A stretch of 64,000 nucleotides of DNA from Dillenia suffruticosa (lineage: Eukaryota; Streptophyta; Magnoliopsida; Dilleniales; Dilleniaceae). A program made the position numbers and the translations under genes. Where the stretch lies: contig JAVTVX010000035.1 in assembly GCA_033439265.1 (NCBI GenBank), positions 13,542,001 to 13,606,000 of the forward strand. Direction: 5' to 3'. Shown here piece after piece: positions 21,949 through 33,189 of the stretch (the stretch's first letter is position 1; each line of letters starts with the position of its first letter). The notes under the pieces were generated by a model. It was not told where the DNA came from. It saw only the letters and a list, made by a program, of their open reading frames with translations, and made no database searches.

Positions 21949-22519
21949 GATCCAACACGTGGCCTTCGTCCAATTGGATGCTGTCACGTGGTGTTACGGG
22001 TTCAACTCGTGATAAAATGAGGTTATTTTCTGAATTTTTTGGATCCTGAGATTGTTTTAATTTTTTTTAAAGGTTTAATTTCGTACATGACTCAAATAGT
22101 TGGAGGGCAGGGGAAAGAATAGGGTGGACTTTTTCATTGTACTAAAATTGAAAAATATTAAACATATATTAAATAAAACAACAAAATTTTTATTTTAAGT
22201 GGACACTTCATTTTTCATATTACTAAAATTGTTTATTATTGTATCAATTTTGAAAGTTTACAACAATTTCCCTCTCAATATATACAGCTAAAAAAATTTA
22301 TTAAGAACTCATCTCCCACTTAATTTTCCTCTCAACAATCTGGTGTGGCTTCTAATTCTATGTTAAATCTATCACTCTAGTCTCAGAACAAGAGACGATG
22401 ACAAAGGGACCAATTCGTTATATTTTTTAAAATATAAGTTCTTAATCTTTATATTTTGAAATTTAAAGGAATTGAAAGGGAATTGAAAATAAAGTTTAAG
22501 GGCTCCGCAAGTAATTTTC
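21949..22519. other. intergenic DNA upstream of SEC15A
   Basis: A box B-like GGGTTCAACTC lies near 22000, directly beyond the purine array. The rest to 22519 is AT-rich with no gene or element I can name. Confidence 0.35.
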
Positions 22520-22625
22520 CTCAAAAAGAGAGTGAGAGAAGAGAGAGAGAGAGAGAGAGGAGAGAGGAGAGATAGGAGAGAAGAGAGAGAGAGAGAGAGG
22601 AGAGAGGAGAGAGGAGAGAGAGGTC
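22520..22625 (+). repeat. GA microsatellite upstream of SEC15A
   Basis: An imperfect (GA)n tract with GGAGA interruptions runs for about 100 bases, with a shorter GA run near 22697-22712. GA/CT tracts are common in plant promoters and leaders and may bind GAGA-type BBR/BPC factors, but this one lies about 750 bases before the start codon and may be plain repeat. Confidence 0.75.
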
Positions 22626-22690
22626 CCAGGGGATAGTTTAGTGTCACATCTTCTCTTTCCATGCTTATGATCCAGGTTCAAACCTCGGGT
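22626..22690 (+). other. tRNA-like or SINE-head-like segment
   Basis: GATAGTTTAGTG (22632-22643) resembles box A and GGTTCAAACC (22675-22684) resembles box B, about 31 bases apart. It could be the head of a decayed tRNA-derived SINE. No poly-A tail or target duplication is evident, and it is embedded in GA-rich sequence. Confidence 0.35.
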
Positions 22691-22789
22691 GAAAAAAGAG
22701 AGAGAGAGAGTGTGTCCGCCTTCTTGAAAACGCCGGAAATGACCGTCGGGATATACGCTTATTTTGGAGTAAAAAGACATCCAGATCTA

Positions 22790-22923
22790 ATCAAACAATA
22801 TATACCCTGCATTTCTTTTCATTTCTTTTCTTCGTACAACACATGCCCCTTACTTATGATCTCTCTCCTCCTCTCTCGCTTGCTTCTTTAATTCCCTTCC
22901 ATCTATTCAACAATTTTGTTCAG
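22790..22923 (+). promoter_or_regulatory. SEC15A: probable SEC15A core promoter and first leader exon
   Basis: A TATATA box at 22799-22804 is followed about 30 bases later by pyrimidine-rich sequence (TTTCATTTCTTTTC), a common plant transcription start context. CT-rich leader sequence runs to a CAG/GTATCT splice-donor-like site at 22921-22929. The start site is inferred only from these signals. Confidence 0.4.
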
Positions 22924-23305
22924 GTATCTCTATCTCTCTCACACGTTAATTTTTCTGAAAAGTGTTTATAGGATTTCATTGGGGGCCGAGTTTCTTTCGG
23001 ATTTGGGTTGGGTTTTTAAAATCTGATTTCAGTTTTTGGGAAATCCAATCAATTTGAATGCTTGATGTCTCCTATTAACCCTATTTTCTATCTCCCGAAA
23101 TGATACCTTCACATATTCTTCTTGTGACATGCTAGTATTGATGAAAAGAGAAACTTACTCTTCTCTCTCTCTCTCTCTCTCGATACTTTGATTATTTCAC
23201 ATTTCTGGAGGTGGTTTTGTGATTATAGTGATTGAATGGAACTATGTATATATTACTAGTGAATTGATTATACAATACTAAATGGGTGTCTTTGGTTTTT
23301 GCCAG
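22924..23305 (+). other. SEC15A: probable 5' leader intron of SEC15A
   Basis: A donor CAG/GTATCT at 22924 and an acceptor TTTGGTTTTTGCCAG ending at 23305 would remove a 382-base, T-rich intron. The reading frame of SEC15A is open back to an ATG at 23299, but that ATG lies inside this intron and encodes a hydrophobic stretch unlike any SEC15. That supports an untranslated leader and the start at 23377. Confidence 0.5.
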
Positions 23306-23376
23306 TCCGGTTGATCTCTCTCTCTCCTTTTTTTTTTCTTTTAATTTTTCGTCGAGGGAAAGTTTTGGTTGGAAAG

Positions 23377-25749
23377 ATGAATGCAAAGCCAAAGAGGCGA
23401 GTCATCCCTACGGAAAATGGGGATGTGGGAGAGGACTTGGTCCTTCAATCATCTATTGGGAATGGGGAGGATTTGGGTCCTATTGTTAGGTATGCATTTG
23501 AAATGGGGCGGCCTGAAGCCCTACTTCAGCAGCTTAAGAATGTTGTGAAGAAGGAGGAAGTTGAGATTGAGGAGCTTTGCAAGATGCACTATGAGGAATT
23601 CATTCTTGCAGTTGATGAACTTCGTGGGGTCTTGGTTGATGCGGAAGAGCTGAAAGGTGAGCTCAGCAGTGACAATTTTAAGTTGCAAGAAGTCGGGACT
23701 GCACTTCTGTTAAAACTTGAGGAGCTTCTTGTGTCATACTCAATCAAGAAGAACATTACCGAAGCTATAAAAATGTCAAAGAGCTGTGTTCTAGTGTTGG
23801 ATCTCTGTGTGAAGTGTAATAGTCACGTTTCAGAGGGTCGGTTTTATCCTGCCCTTAAGACAGTGGATCTGATTGAGAAGTCTTGCTTGCAGAATATCCC
23901 TGTTAAAAAACTTAAAATGGTCATAGAGAAGAGAATTCCAGCAATAAAATCCCACATTGAGAAGAGAGTCTGCACTGAATTCAATGAATGGCTAGTTCTC
24001 ATAAGGAGCACTGCAAAGGATATTGGGCACACAGCAATAGGTTATGCAGCAACAGCACGACAAAGGGATGAAGAAATGCGCGCTAGACAGAGAAAAGCTG
24101 AGGAGCACAGTCACTTGGGAATAGGAGATCTTGTATATACATTAGAAGTTGAAGAAGTGGATGAGGATTATATTCCGAAGTTTGATCTCACATCACTCTA
24201 TAGGGCATATCACATCCACACTTGCCTTGGGATCCAAGATCAGTTCCGAGAGTACTATTATAAGAATAGGATGTTACAGCTGAACTCAGATTTGCAGATT
24301 TCTTCAGCACAACCTTTCCTTGAATCACATCAAGCTTATCTTGCACAAATTGCTGGCTACTTCATTGTGGAGGACCGGGTCTTAAGAACCGGTGGGGGGC
24401 TACTCTTGCCTGATCAGGTTGATACAATGTGGGAGACAGCTGTAGCTAAAATGACAGCAGTGCTGGAGGAACAAATTGCCCAAATCGACATTGCTAGCCA
24501 TCTTCTTTTGATCAAGGATTATATAACACTTCTCACGGCAACCCTCAGGCAGTATGGTTATGAGATGAACCCACTTCTTGAGGCTCTTGACAAAGGCCGA
24601 GACAAATACCACGAGCTTCTTTTAGGGGAGTGTCGGGAACAGATTGTTAATGTCCTAGCAAATGACACCTGGGAGCAGATGCAGTTGAAAAAGGAATCTG
24701 ATTATCATGCGAATGTCTTATCATTTCATCTGCAAACCTCCGATATAATGCCGGCATTTCCTTATATTGCACCGTACTCTTCCATGGTACCTGATTGTTG
24801 CCGCATCATTAGTACTTTTATCAAAGACTCAGTCAGTTACATGTCCTTTGGAGAAGACATGAATTACTATGATACTGTGAGAAAGTATCTAGACAAAATA
24901 TTGATTGATGTGTTGAATGAAGTTATTTTTAATGCAATTCACAGTGGCTCCACTGGTGTATCTCAAGCAATGCAAATAGCGGCAAACATTGCTTTCCTAG
25001 AAAGATCCTGTGATTTTTTTCTTCGACATGCAGCCCAACAATGTGGGATCCCTATCCGATCTGTTGAGAGGCCTCAAGCGTGTTTAGCAGCCAGAGTGGT
25101 CCTCAAAACTTCAAGGGATGCGGCTTATCTTGCTTTGTTGAATTTGGTGAATTCCAAGTTGGATGAGTTTATGGCACTTACGGAAGTAATAAATTGGACT
25201 GCAGAGGAGACACCAGCAAATGGGAATGAGTATATTAATGAGGTGGTGATATACCTTGATACCCTATTGTCCACTGCACAACAAATTTTGCCTCTGGATG
25301 CTCTATACAAAGTTGGAAATGGGGCTTTGGAGCATATTAACAACACTATTGTGGCAGCTTTTCTTAGTGATAGTGTTAAAAGATTCAATGCTAATGCAGT
25401 TATGGGAATTAGCAATGATCTGAAGGTGTTAGAAACTTTTGCGGATGAGCGGTTTCACAGTTATGGTTTGAGTGAAATATACAAGGATGGCGGCTTTACA
25501 GCTAATTTAATTGAAGCACGACAACTTATAAACCTTCTTGTGAGCAGTCAGCCGGAGAACTTTTTGAATCCTGTGATAAGGCAGAAAAACTACAACACTC
25601 TGGATCATAAGAAGGTGGCTACGATTTGTGAGAAATATAAGGATTCCACTGATGGGCTCTTTGGAAGCCTTGCAAACAGAACTGCAAAGCAAAGTGCTAG
25701 GAAGAAGTCCATGGACATGTTAAAGAAAAGATTAAGAGATTTGAATTAA
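23377..25749 (+). CDS. SEC15A: exocyst complex component SEC15A, complete, intron-free coding region
   Basis: SEC15 is one of the eight exocyst subunits. The complex tethers secretory vesicles to the plasma membrane before SNARE-driven fusion and in plants serves polarised growth, cell-plate formation and wall secretion. Sec15 proteins link the complex to Rab GTPases on the vesicle. The frame gives 790 residues, the usual plant length. The start at 23377 gives MNAKPKRRV, matching the conserved MEAKPKRR start of plant SEC15A. Residues 45-95 form the N-terminal helical/coiled-coil part ([15 protein letters not shown]). The helical Sec15 domain fills the C-terminal half, with strongly conserved blocks [75 protein letters not shown] and the end [11 protein letters not shown]. 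No break is visible. It matches SEC15A rather than the more divergent SEC15B. It is the only complete host gene here. Confidence 0.97.
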   Translation: MNAKPKRRVIPTENGDVGEDLVLQSSIGNGEDLGPIVRYAFEMGRPEALLQQLKNVVKKEEVEIEELCKMHYEEFILAVDELRGVLVDAEELKGELSSDNFKLQEVGTALLLKLEELLVSYSIKKNITEAIKMSKSCVLVLDLCVKCNSHVSEGRFYPALKTVDLIEKSCLQNIPVKKLKMVIEKRIPAIKSHIEKRVCTEFNEWLVLIRSTAKDIGHTAIGYAATARQRDEEMRARQRKAEEHSHLGIGDLVYTLEVEEVDEDYIPKFDLTSLYRAYHIHTCLGIQDQFREYYYKNRMLQLNSDLQISSAQPFLESHQAYLAQIAGYFIVEDRVLRTGGGLLLPDQVDTMWETAVAKMTAVLEEQIAQIDIASHLLLIKDYITLLTATLRQYGYEMNPLLEALDKGRDKYHELLLGECREQIVNVLANDTWEQMQLKKESDYHANVLSFHLQTSDIMPAFPYIAPYSSMVPDCCRIISTFIKDSVSYMSFGEDMNYYDTVRKYLDKILIDVLNEVIFNAIHSGSTGVSQAMQIAANIAFLERSCDFFLRHAAQQCGIPIRSVERPQACLAARVVLKTSRDAAYLALLNLVNSKLDEFMALTEVINWTAEETPANGNEYINEVVIYLDTLLSTAQQILPLDALYKVGNGALEHINNTIVAAFLSDSVKRFNANAVMGISNDLKVLETFADERFHSYGLSEIYKDGGFTANLIEARQLINLLVSSQPENFLNPVIRQKNYNTLDHKKVATICEKYKDSTDGLFGSLANRTAKQSARKKSMDMLKKRLRDLN

Positions 25750-26050
25750 GAAATCTTCACATGATCATTTTGTTAGGAGCAGTTTTAATCGCTATCTTTA
25801 GCTGCAGTAAATGGATACTTAGTCGCCTGTTTAACATTTCATGGAGTAAAGGTTTTAAGTATCTTTCCCCTTATGCTCAGTACTATTTTAGTTGTCCTGT
25901 TCTGGTTTTTCATTGCCCTGAATCAAATTAGACTTACTATAACTTTGGTTGTTGTGTCGTCTGTTAGTTTGGTTCCTTATTCCTCCAGTCCAACTTGAAA
26001 GCATCTGTTGAAAATGATGAGATGATCAAATAAATTCTTTCAGTACTGTC
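25750..26050 (+). terminator. SEC15A: SEC15A 3' untranslated and poly(A) region
   Basis: The stop codon TAA at 25747-25749 is followed by T-rich sequence with TTTTGT far-upstream-type words and an AATAAA at 26029-26034. Several T-rich stretches follow (26040-26190), so more than one poly(A) site is possible. Confidence 0.45.
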
Positions 26051-28100
26051 TTTTTGTGGTTATGTTTGTAGTCTAATATTTCATGTACCAAGTACTTTGG
26101 GCCTCACTTGCCTGTACCAGGATGTTATTTGTACTTCTTGGATGCACCTTTTGTTTTGTTTTGTTCTTTTTCTATTTTTGTTTTTTTGTGGTCTTGTAAT
26201 GGTATGCATGTTGTAGAAAACTTTTGGTATGAGTCTGATACATTCTTTTTGTACACGCCAATTTGCAAGTCTTGAGCTGTTTATATTCAAGTTGCCTATA
26301 AGGATGACCGTGCAACAATTGGTCTATTCTATATGGGACTATCTTAGAGAAACATGGACCACCCTCCAGCCCACGTTATCATTCTTTAACCTCTCAATGG
26401 CTTGGTTTGCTAACAGAACATTACTTTCATAATTCGAAGTCGTTTACCTTTAACCTTTTCCTTTTTTTGGCATTACATATCATGTGATTACATGAGTCAC
26501 TTGTTTCTCAAAAATGCTATCTACAGTAATGAAACATGTAGCTTGTTTAACAGTGTGCAACTAGAGGAGAATAATAACATAGTTGTGTTACCTCTGTCTG
26601 TCTCCTCACCTTGTGTTTTGACCACAGCATAGAAGGTTCTTCTCTCAATTTACACCTGTTAAGTCAGGTTAGCTATGAAAATTTTGCTTCATTTATTGCT
26701 TAGTATCCAATTCTTGGACATTCATAAGTTTCTGTGTCTTTTATTTATTCTACATCATTTCACCGACCAGTGTTTTTCTATTGCCATTTTGTATATGTGG
26801 ACTCACCACATGCAAATCCTTATATGAAAAAAGGGATTTTTTTTATCTATTTTATTTTACATTTAAATGAAATACAACTTTTAAGTCATAGAACAGTATT
26901 TTGGCCATACTGAGCTACTTATTGTGTACCTGTAACCGATCTTTTAGGTTGAATATCTACATCAGTCCAAGTCATTGAAAGGAGACAATTTGTTTTATTT
27001 TTCTCATTTAATTTGGTGAATCCCACTTTTCTCTGTGGTTTCTTCTTTACGGTGGGTCAGATGATGCCAAGATGTGATGCCGTGTTTTGTCCACTTTGAG
27101 TATCTTATATAAGGAATAAGGTATGGTTTTCAGCTCTATACTTTTGTTGGTTTTTATTTCCATGAGAGGTACTAATGTGCAGAAACATGATTTCTTTAGC
27201 ATGTGGAATTGGAATCTAAATTTCTTTCAGAGCTTGAACTGTTAATCACTTTAAGGCATAATTCTAAATGCTTTAGTTGTGCCTGTTCTTGTTTTCTCCA
27301 CGTTATCACAGGTTGCTATGTCAGCCCAAAAGCATCAAGCTATAGGCTTAATCAAGCATAAAACAATGCCAAAATCAAGCCATAATGTTTTAAACCCAGT
27401 TGGGAAACATGACTGGAGTTTCACCTACAATTATCCATGAGCAGCTAGGAAGCTTGATTTTCCAACTTACAATGGCCTTTTGTCTGGCGGTTAAGTTCAA
27501 AGATTAGAAAGAAGAGGCTCTTTCTGTTGTCTGGAGATAGAAAAAAAACGAAAAACAATAAAAGAAAGTGCAGTTCCTGGTTTTGCTATCTGACCTAAAA
27601 TTGCAGAGTATTGTTTCATTTATTCATGAACTGATCATTGGGGAGTTAAGGTGAAATTTCAAAGCTGATATACATTAGCATGAAATGGATCTTGAAACAA
27701 AGCGAAGACCAATATTCGAATCCTTAAATCAATTCTTCCTCTTGGAAGAAGTTTTCTTCTATGGTTCTTGTTTTTTCAATTTGCACCTTTGTTCCGTGGA
27801 CTTGGTCCTCGGTGTCCGGTGGGGTTAATCGTCCAAGTTGTGAACTTACCTCATTTTGACAAACTTCTAATTAAGTAGGAAGAGTACAAGCTCTTTTGGT
27901 TTTAAATAATGAAGCAAAAGTGGGGGGAAAAAGGGCAATTGATTTGGATTCACGAGTAAATAATCATTAGCTGCTCAATGAATAACTGTTGAGTGGGCAT
28001 CCATTGGTATTCTTAGTTTAAATATATATTTTATGCTCTACATTTGATTATTTTTCTTTACACGGACGGTTGGGATCCAAGTGGCGTCGGTTGGCCACCC
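26051..28100. other. intergenic DNA downstream of SEC15A, no gene seen
   Basis: Less AT-rich than the transposon-filled zones and free of long reading frames or recognisable elements. It may hold alternative 3' ends of SEC15A. It ends at the 5-bp target duplication CCATG of the next copia element. Confidence 0.45.
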
Positions 28101-28105
28101 CCATG

Positions 28106-28421
28106 TATTGAAGTATAAAGAAGAAGACTATTCTATTTCTGAAGACAAAAAAGGAAATGGGGGAAACGGGTAGTTTACATCAGAAAATGGTGGAGTTTGT
28201 TGTTATGAAGTTAGGATTCTTTAACCCATTTTCATTCATTTTTGTTGCATTTTGTTAGGAAGTTAGAATATTCTAGATTCCCTTTCTTTCTCTTTCTTCC
28301 TTGCGTTTTGTATATATTCACAGCTGTTGTATTCTTTTTCGTAAGAAGAAAAGAAATTCAGAACCCAAAAATTCATTTCATCTATTTTGCTTTCTGCAAC
28401 CCTTTCTTTTAAAGCTTTTCA
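28106..28421 (+). repeat. 5' LTR of the copia element
   Basis: Starts TATTGAAG (TA rather than TG) and ends AAAGCTTTTCA. It is followed at once by the primer-binding site TGGTATCAGAGC (28422-28433), complementary to the initiator methionine tRNA. The start is fixed by the CCATG duplication and by the match to the 3' LTR. Confidence 0.93.
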
Positions 28422-28436
28422 TGGTATCAGAGCAGA

Positions 28437-29620
28437 TTGATACCTGATTTCAATGACTTAAATAACCCATATAGGTTGGATAATGGGGATAATTTGGCTG
28501 TAACTCTTGTTGCAGACATACTCACCGAAGAGAATTATGTCCCTTGGTCAAGATCTATGCGACGGGCACTAAGGGTTAGGAATAAAATTGGGTTCATCAA
28601 TGGTGACTTTCTAAGACCTACAGACCTACAGACCCAATAGATCCTCTATTGGATGCCTGGGAGCGCTGCAATAATTTGGTGGTTTGTTGGATTTAGAATT
28701 CTGTAAGTACTACTATGAAATCAAGTTTAACCTTCGTAGATAAATGCTAGAGACATGTGGAATGAGTTGCAAGATCGTTATTCTCAACAAAATGGCCCAC
28801 GAATTTTCCAATTAAAAAGAGTACTAGCAAGTTTGACACAAGAACAAGACACTATTAGTGTCTATTATGGAAAATTAAAGGTGTTGTGGGATGAACTTTC
28901 TATGTATGATCCAATTCCAGACTGTAGCTGTGGAAAATTGAAAGTTCTCTTGGATATGTATCAACGGGATCGTGTAATACAATTCCTCATGGGCTTAAAT
29001 GAGTCCTACGCTAACACAAGAGACCAAATAATGTTGCTTGATCCCTTACCGATTGTGAATAAAGTTTTCTCTATGATACAACAACAAGAGATACATCATA
29101 AGCTTGGAACTAATGTACAAATAGCTGAATCTATGGTTCTTGCAACATGTAGTGGTCATGTGGATGGTAGAAATAATTACAAACACAATGTTTCAACTAA
29201 GCAAAATATGCCATATTGTACCTTCTACAAGGCTAGTGGACACACTTTGGAGATATGCTTCAAGGCTGGAAATGCTGAACCGCCAGTATGTACTCATTAT
29301 AATATGACAGGACACTTGGTAGAAAAATGTTACAGGTTGCATGGTTATCCCCCGTGCCATAAGTTGTATGGCAAAGGCAAAAGTAACACTCTTATTGGAC
29401 AGTCTAATGCTCTTGTTATAGAGTCAAAAGGAGCAGATGAAAAGATGGCTCCAACTAAGATTCAATATCAGCAATTGCTGGCTTTGTTGGAGAACAAAAA
29501 CATCGATGCAACAACACATTTAGTTAACCAAACACAAGTTACTATGAAGACAGCTAGCACTTCCTCTAACATGACTGGTAACATTATGTGTCTTTCCACT
29601 AATATTTCTCAAAACATTAC
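28437..29620 (+). pseudogene. copia gag remnant with zinc knuckle
   Basis: The N-terminal block has NPYRLDNGDNLAVTLVA then YVPWSRSMRRALRVRNKIGF (28460-28600), the plant copia gag_3 signature. A UBN2-type region follows (IFQLKRVLASLTQEQDTISV). A knuckle region ends it, with CTHYNMTGHLVEKCYRLHGYP-like spacing near 29288-29350. Fossil, broken. Confidence 0.85.
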
Positions 29621-29629
29621 CCAAAATGT

Positions 29630-30965
29630 TATACCCTGGGTCATTGGCACAGGTGTGCCGAATCACATGATTTGCCGCACCTCATTCTTTTCTAGCATCC
29701 CATGTTCAGTTTCCTATTCAGTTAAACTTCCTGATGGTAGTGAAGTACCAGTGACTCATATAGGCAATGTTAAGCTTACCAAACGTATTGTCATTGTTGA
29801 TGTTTTGTGTGTGCCAAGTTTTTCTTTCAATTTGTTGTCAGTCAAGAAACTTACACACCTGCTTCCTTATTTGTTTTTCTAACCATTGTTATATACAGGC
29901 CCTTCCATCTTGGACTACGATTGGGATGGGTGAAGCAAGGCATGACTTGTATCATCTCAAGCTCTCAAGTGTTGCACCTTCAGCTCTATCACATAGACTT
30001 TCAAAATTCCATGTCAGAAATTTTTTTACAGCCACTTCTATTGGTCAGAATAATTCAAAATTTCATTTATGGCATTGTCATTTAGGACATGTTTCCCATT
30101 CTAGAATGAACTTAATTGATGATCCACTTGTGAAACTCAATGTTCTGATATTAATGGAATGCCTTGTTTTATTTGCCCAATTTCTAGATTACATAGATTA
30201 CCATTTTCATTTTGTGAACATAAAACAGCTTCTCCTTTTGATCTTATACATTGTGATATCTACGGTCCTTTTCCGATAACAACATATGATGCATCCAAAT
30301 ACTTTCTAACTATAGTGGATGACTTTACCCGTGCCACTTGGGTTTATTTACTCAAGACAAAAGCAGAAACCAGATCTTGTTTAGAAGCCTTTTGCAACAT
30401 GATTGAAACCCAATTCTCAACAAAGATCAAAATCCTTCGTAGTGACAATGGTCTAGAATTTCAAATGACAGAATTCTTTAATAAGAAGGGTATAATTCAT
30501 CAAAGAACTTGTGTAGCTACTCCACAACAAAATGGAGTGGTTGAACGCAATCATCAACATCTTCTCAATGTTGCTAGAGCTCTTAGATTTCAAGCAAATC
30601 TCCCTTTACTTTATTGGAATGACTGCATATTAACTGCAGTATATCTAATAAATCGAATACCAACTCCTCTCTTGCAAAACAGTAACCCATATTAAATTCT
30701 TTTTAAGAACAAACCCTTATACACCCATTTGAAAGTATTTGGATACCTTTGTTTTGCTGCTACTTTATCCCATGATAGAAAAAAATTTGATGCAAGAGCT
30801 CAACCATGTGTTTTCCTAGGTTATCCTTATGGGATAAAGGGATACAAATTGTTGAATCTAAAAACAAATCAAGTCTTTATATCTAGAGATGTCATTTTAT
30901 ATAAACAAAATTTTCCTTTTCATACTTCTCATTCGAACCAAAATTTTAGTAAACCCATTAGTTGA
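29630..30965 (+). pseudogene. copia protease and integrase remnant
   Basis: Protease-like block WVIGTGVPNHM near 29638-29670, then the pre-integrase block with WHCHLGHVSHSRMN-like spacing near 30070-30110. The integrase core runs from about 30240 to 30700: FLTIVDDFTRATWVYLL, ILRSDNGLEFQM and TPQQNGVVERNHQHLLNVAR carry the DDE catalytic pattern. [16 protein letters not shown] block near 30810-30855 ends it. Fossil, broken. Confidence 0.88.
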
Positions 30966-31439
30966 CAATTCTTCTCACATACCTATTTATCAAGATCCTA
31001 CACTTCATTTTGATTTAATGCCAACTTCTTAAAATTTCTCTCATTTACCTAAGAATAACATTGATGCATCTAATATTTCTCCTATTAGCCCTACTTCAGC
31101 ATCAGAACCAACTTTTTCTAATCCGGATACTAATACTTCTCCTGATAACACAGTGGGCCAACCTCAACCAAAACAAACCCCACTCTGTACGTCAACAAGA
31201 ACTAGGATAGCCCCCTAATACTTGAGAGATTATCATTGTCAACAAGCAGTTCTTGCTTCTCCAACATCTATCGAATCCAAGGTGGTTTCCTTTACACCAA
31301 GTAAGCTTATCCTTTGGCAGCCTCTTTGTCTTATCATAGATTATCACCTAGTTATTTTTCTTTCTCAACTGTCATATCTTCTCGTCTTGAACCTACTTCT
31401 TATAGTCAAGCTGTGAAAGACTCAAAATGATGCCAAGCT

Positions 31440-32700
31440 ATGGAAGAAGAATTGCAAGCACTTAAACAAAATGGGACTTGGATTATTACTGATTTACCTC
31501 TAGGAAAAGAGCCCATTGACTGCAAGTATGTGTATAAAATCAAATATAAATCAGAGGAGAGATATAAAGCACGTTTAGTGGCAAAAGGATATACACAACA
31601 AGAAAGGATAGATTACACTGAAATTCTCTCCAGTGGCCAAGATGGTGACAGTGCACTGTATTTTTTCTATTGCTGTAATTCATGGTTGGTTTATCCATCA
31701 ATATGATGTGAACAATGCTTTTCTACATGGTGATTTGAAAGAGGAAATCTATATGTGAAAGCCTCTAGGTTATACAAGAGGGGGACCAAACCAGGTGTGC
31801 AAATTGATGAAAAGTTTATATGGTTTGAAGCAAGCTTCACGTCAATGGTATGCAAAACTTTCTTCTTCCCTTCTGGATTTTGGCTTTGTATAGTCAAAGG
31901 CTGATCACACTCGGTTTACCAAGAAAGCTGGGACTTCTTTCATAGCTTCCTTGGTATATGTGGATGACATTATGATAACAAGTAATTGTGCTCAAACAAT
32001 ATCAAACGAAGACCTTTTTGCAAAGTAAATTCAAGATCAAAGATCTTGGAATTCCTCGATATTTTCTTGGAATTGAAGTGGCAAGATCGGACAAGGGAAT
32101 TCATCTCTCTCAAAGAAAGTATGTACTAGACATTCTAGTGGATTCTGGACTACTTGGAGCAAAATCTCTTAAATTGCCACTTGATCCAAACACTAAACTT
32201 GATAGAGATTCTGGGACTTTCCTATCTGATCCTACTCCTTACAGGTACCTGATCATGCATGCAATGCATCTTCTAAGTTAGTATGTGGACAGACCAACTG
32301 ACCTTCATATGTCTGCAGTACATCACATTCTCAGGTATCTTCGTGCCTTACCTGGTCAAGGACTATTGCTGTCCAACAACCTACAATTGCAACTGCGTGC
32401 TTTCTATGACTCAGATTGGGCATCCTGTCCAGATACTTTAAAATCAATTATCAGCTTCTGCATATTCTTAGGTTCTTCATTGATTTCATGGAAATCAAAT
32501 AAGCAACAAGTAGTGTCCAGATCCTCAGCAGAAGCAGAATATAGGGCTATGGCACATACATGTGCAGAGTTAACTTGGCTGTGTTATATTCTTACTGATC
32601 TGTCACCCTCAAGCATCTCCTCTATTGTGACAATCAAGCAGCACTTCACATTGTTGTCAATCCAGTTTTTCACGAGCGCACAAAGTATATAGAAATAGAT
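31440..32700 (+). pseudogene. copia reverse transcriptase and RNase H remnant
   Basis: RT begins with EEELQALKQNGTWIITDLP (31443-31500). It runs through YKARLVAKGYTQQERIDYTE, a YDVNNAFLHGDLKEEIYM-like block, [15 protein letters not shown] and the YVDDIM catalytic motif near 31960-31977. RNase H follows with SDWASCPDT near 32410-32440, SRSSAEAEYRAMAHTCAEL (32518-32575) and a degraded end. Fossil, broken. Confidence 0.88.
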
Positions 32701-32869
32701 TGTCATCTTGTTCGTAATCATCCCCAAGCTGGGCTCAATCACACATCACATGTTTCAACCCATAGACAACTTGCAGATATCTTTACAAAGTGTCTCATTT
32801 CTTCTATCTTTCATTCACATTTACTCAAGATGGGCATAGTTGACATTTACGCTCCATCATGCGGGGGGA

Positions 32870-33184
32870 TATTGAAGCATAAAGAAGAAGACTATTCTAT
32901 TTTTGAAGACAAAAAAGGAAATGGGGAAACGGGTAGTTCACATCAGAAAATGGTGGAGTATGCTATTATGAAGTTAGGATTCTTTAACCCATTTCCATTC
33001 CTTTTTGTTGCATTTTGTTAGGAAGTTTGAATATTCTTGATTCCCTTTCTTTCTCTTTCTTCGTTGCATTTTGTATATATTTACAGCTATTGTATTCTTT
33101 TTCGTAAGAAGAAAAGAAATTCAGAACCCAAAAGTTCTCTTCCTCTATTTTGCCTTTTGCAACCCTTTCTTTTAAAGCTTTTCA
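32870..33184 (+). repeat. 3' LTR of the copia element
   Basis: Starts TATTGAAG after a G-run polypurine tract (GCGGGGGGA, 32861-32869) and ends AAAGCTTTTCA, followed by the CCATG duplication. It has the same length as the 5' LTR to within one base. Confidence 0.93.
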
Positions 33185-33189
33185 CCATG

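Larger units (their letters stand above)
28106..33184 (+). mobile_element. Ty1/copia LTR retrotransposon with both LTRs, 5.08 kb
   Basis: Fossil copia element flanked by a perfect 5-bp duplication CCATG (28101-28105 and 33185-33189). LTRs are 316 and 315 bp, with primer-binding site, gag, protease, integrase, reverse transcriptase, RNase H and a polypurine tract in the Ty1/copia order. Its gag type and short LTRs suggest an Ale-like lineage, tentatively. Structurally whole, but the coding part is broken in several places. The two LTRs differ at about 20 of 315 positions by my count, about 6 percent, which would mean a few million years at usual plant rates. Confidence 0.95.

Noticed and set aside
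21279-22049. Overlapping proline/serine-rich and arginine/glutamate-rich open frames up to 217 codons on both strands
   Set aside because: All are translations of the GGGA/GAGA array, open in several frames because the repeat lacks stop words.
23299-23376. N-terminal extension of SEC15A from the upstream ATG
   Set aside because: It encodes a hydrophobic stretch not found in SEC15 proteins and spans a good splice acceptor at 23305; the conserved start is at 23377.
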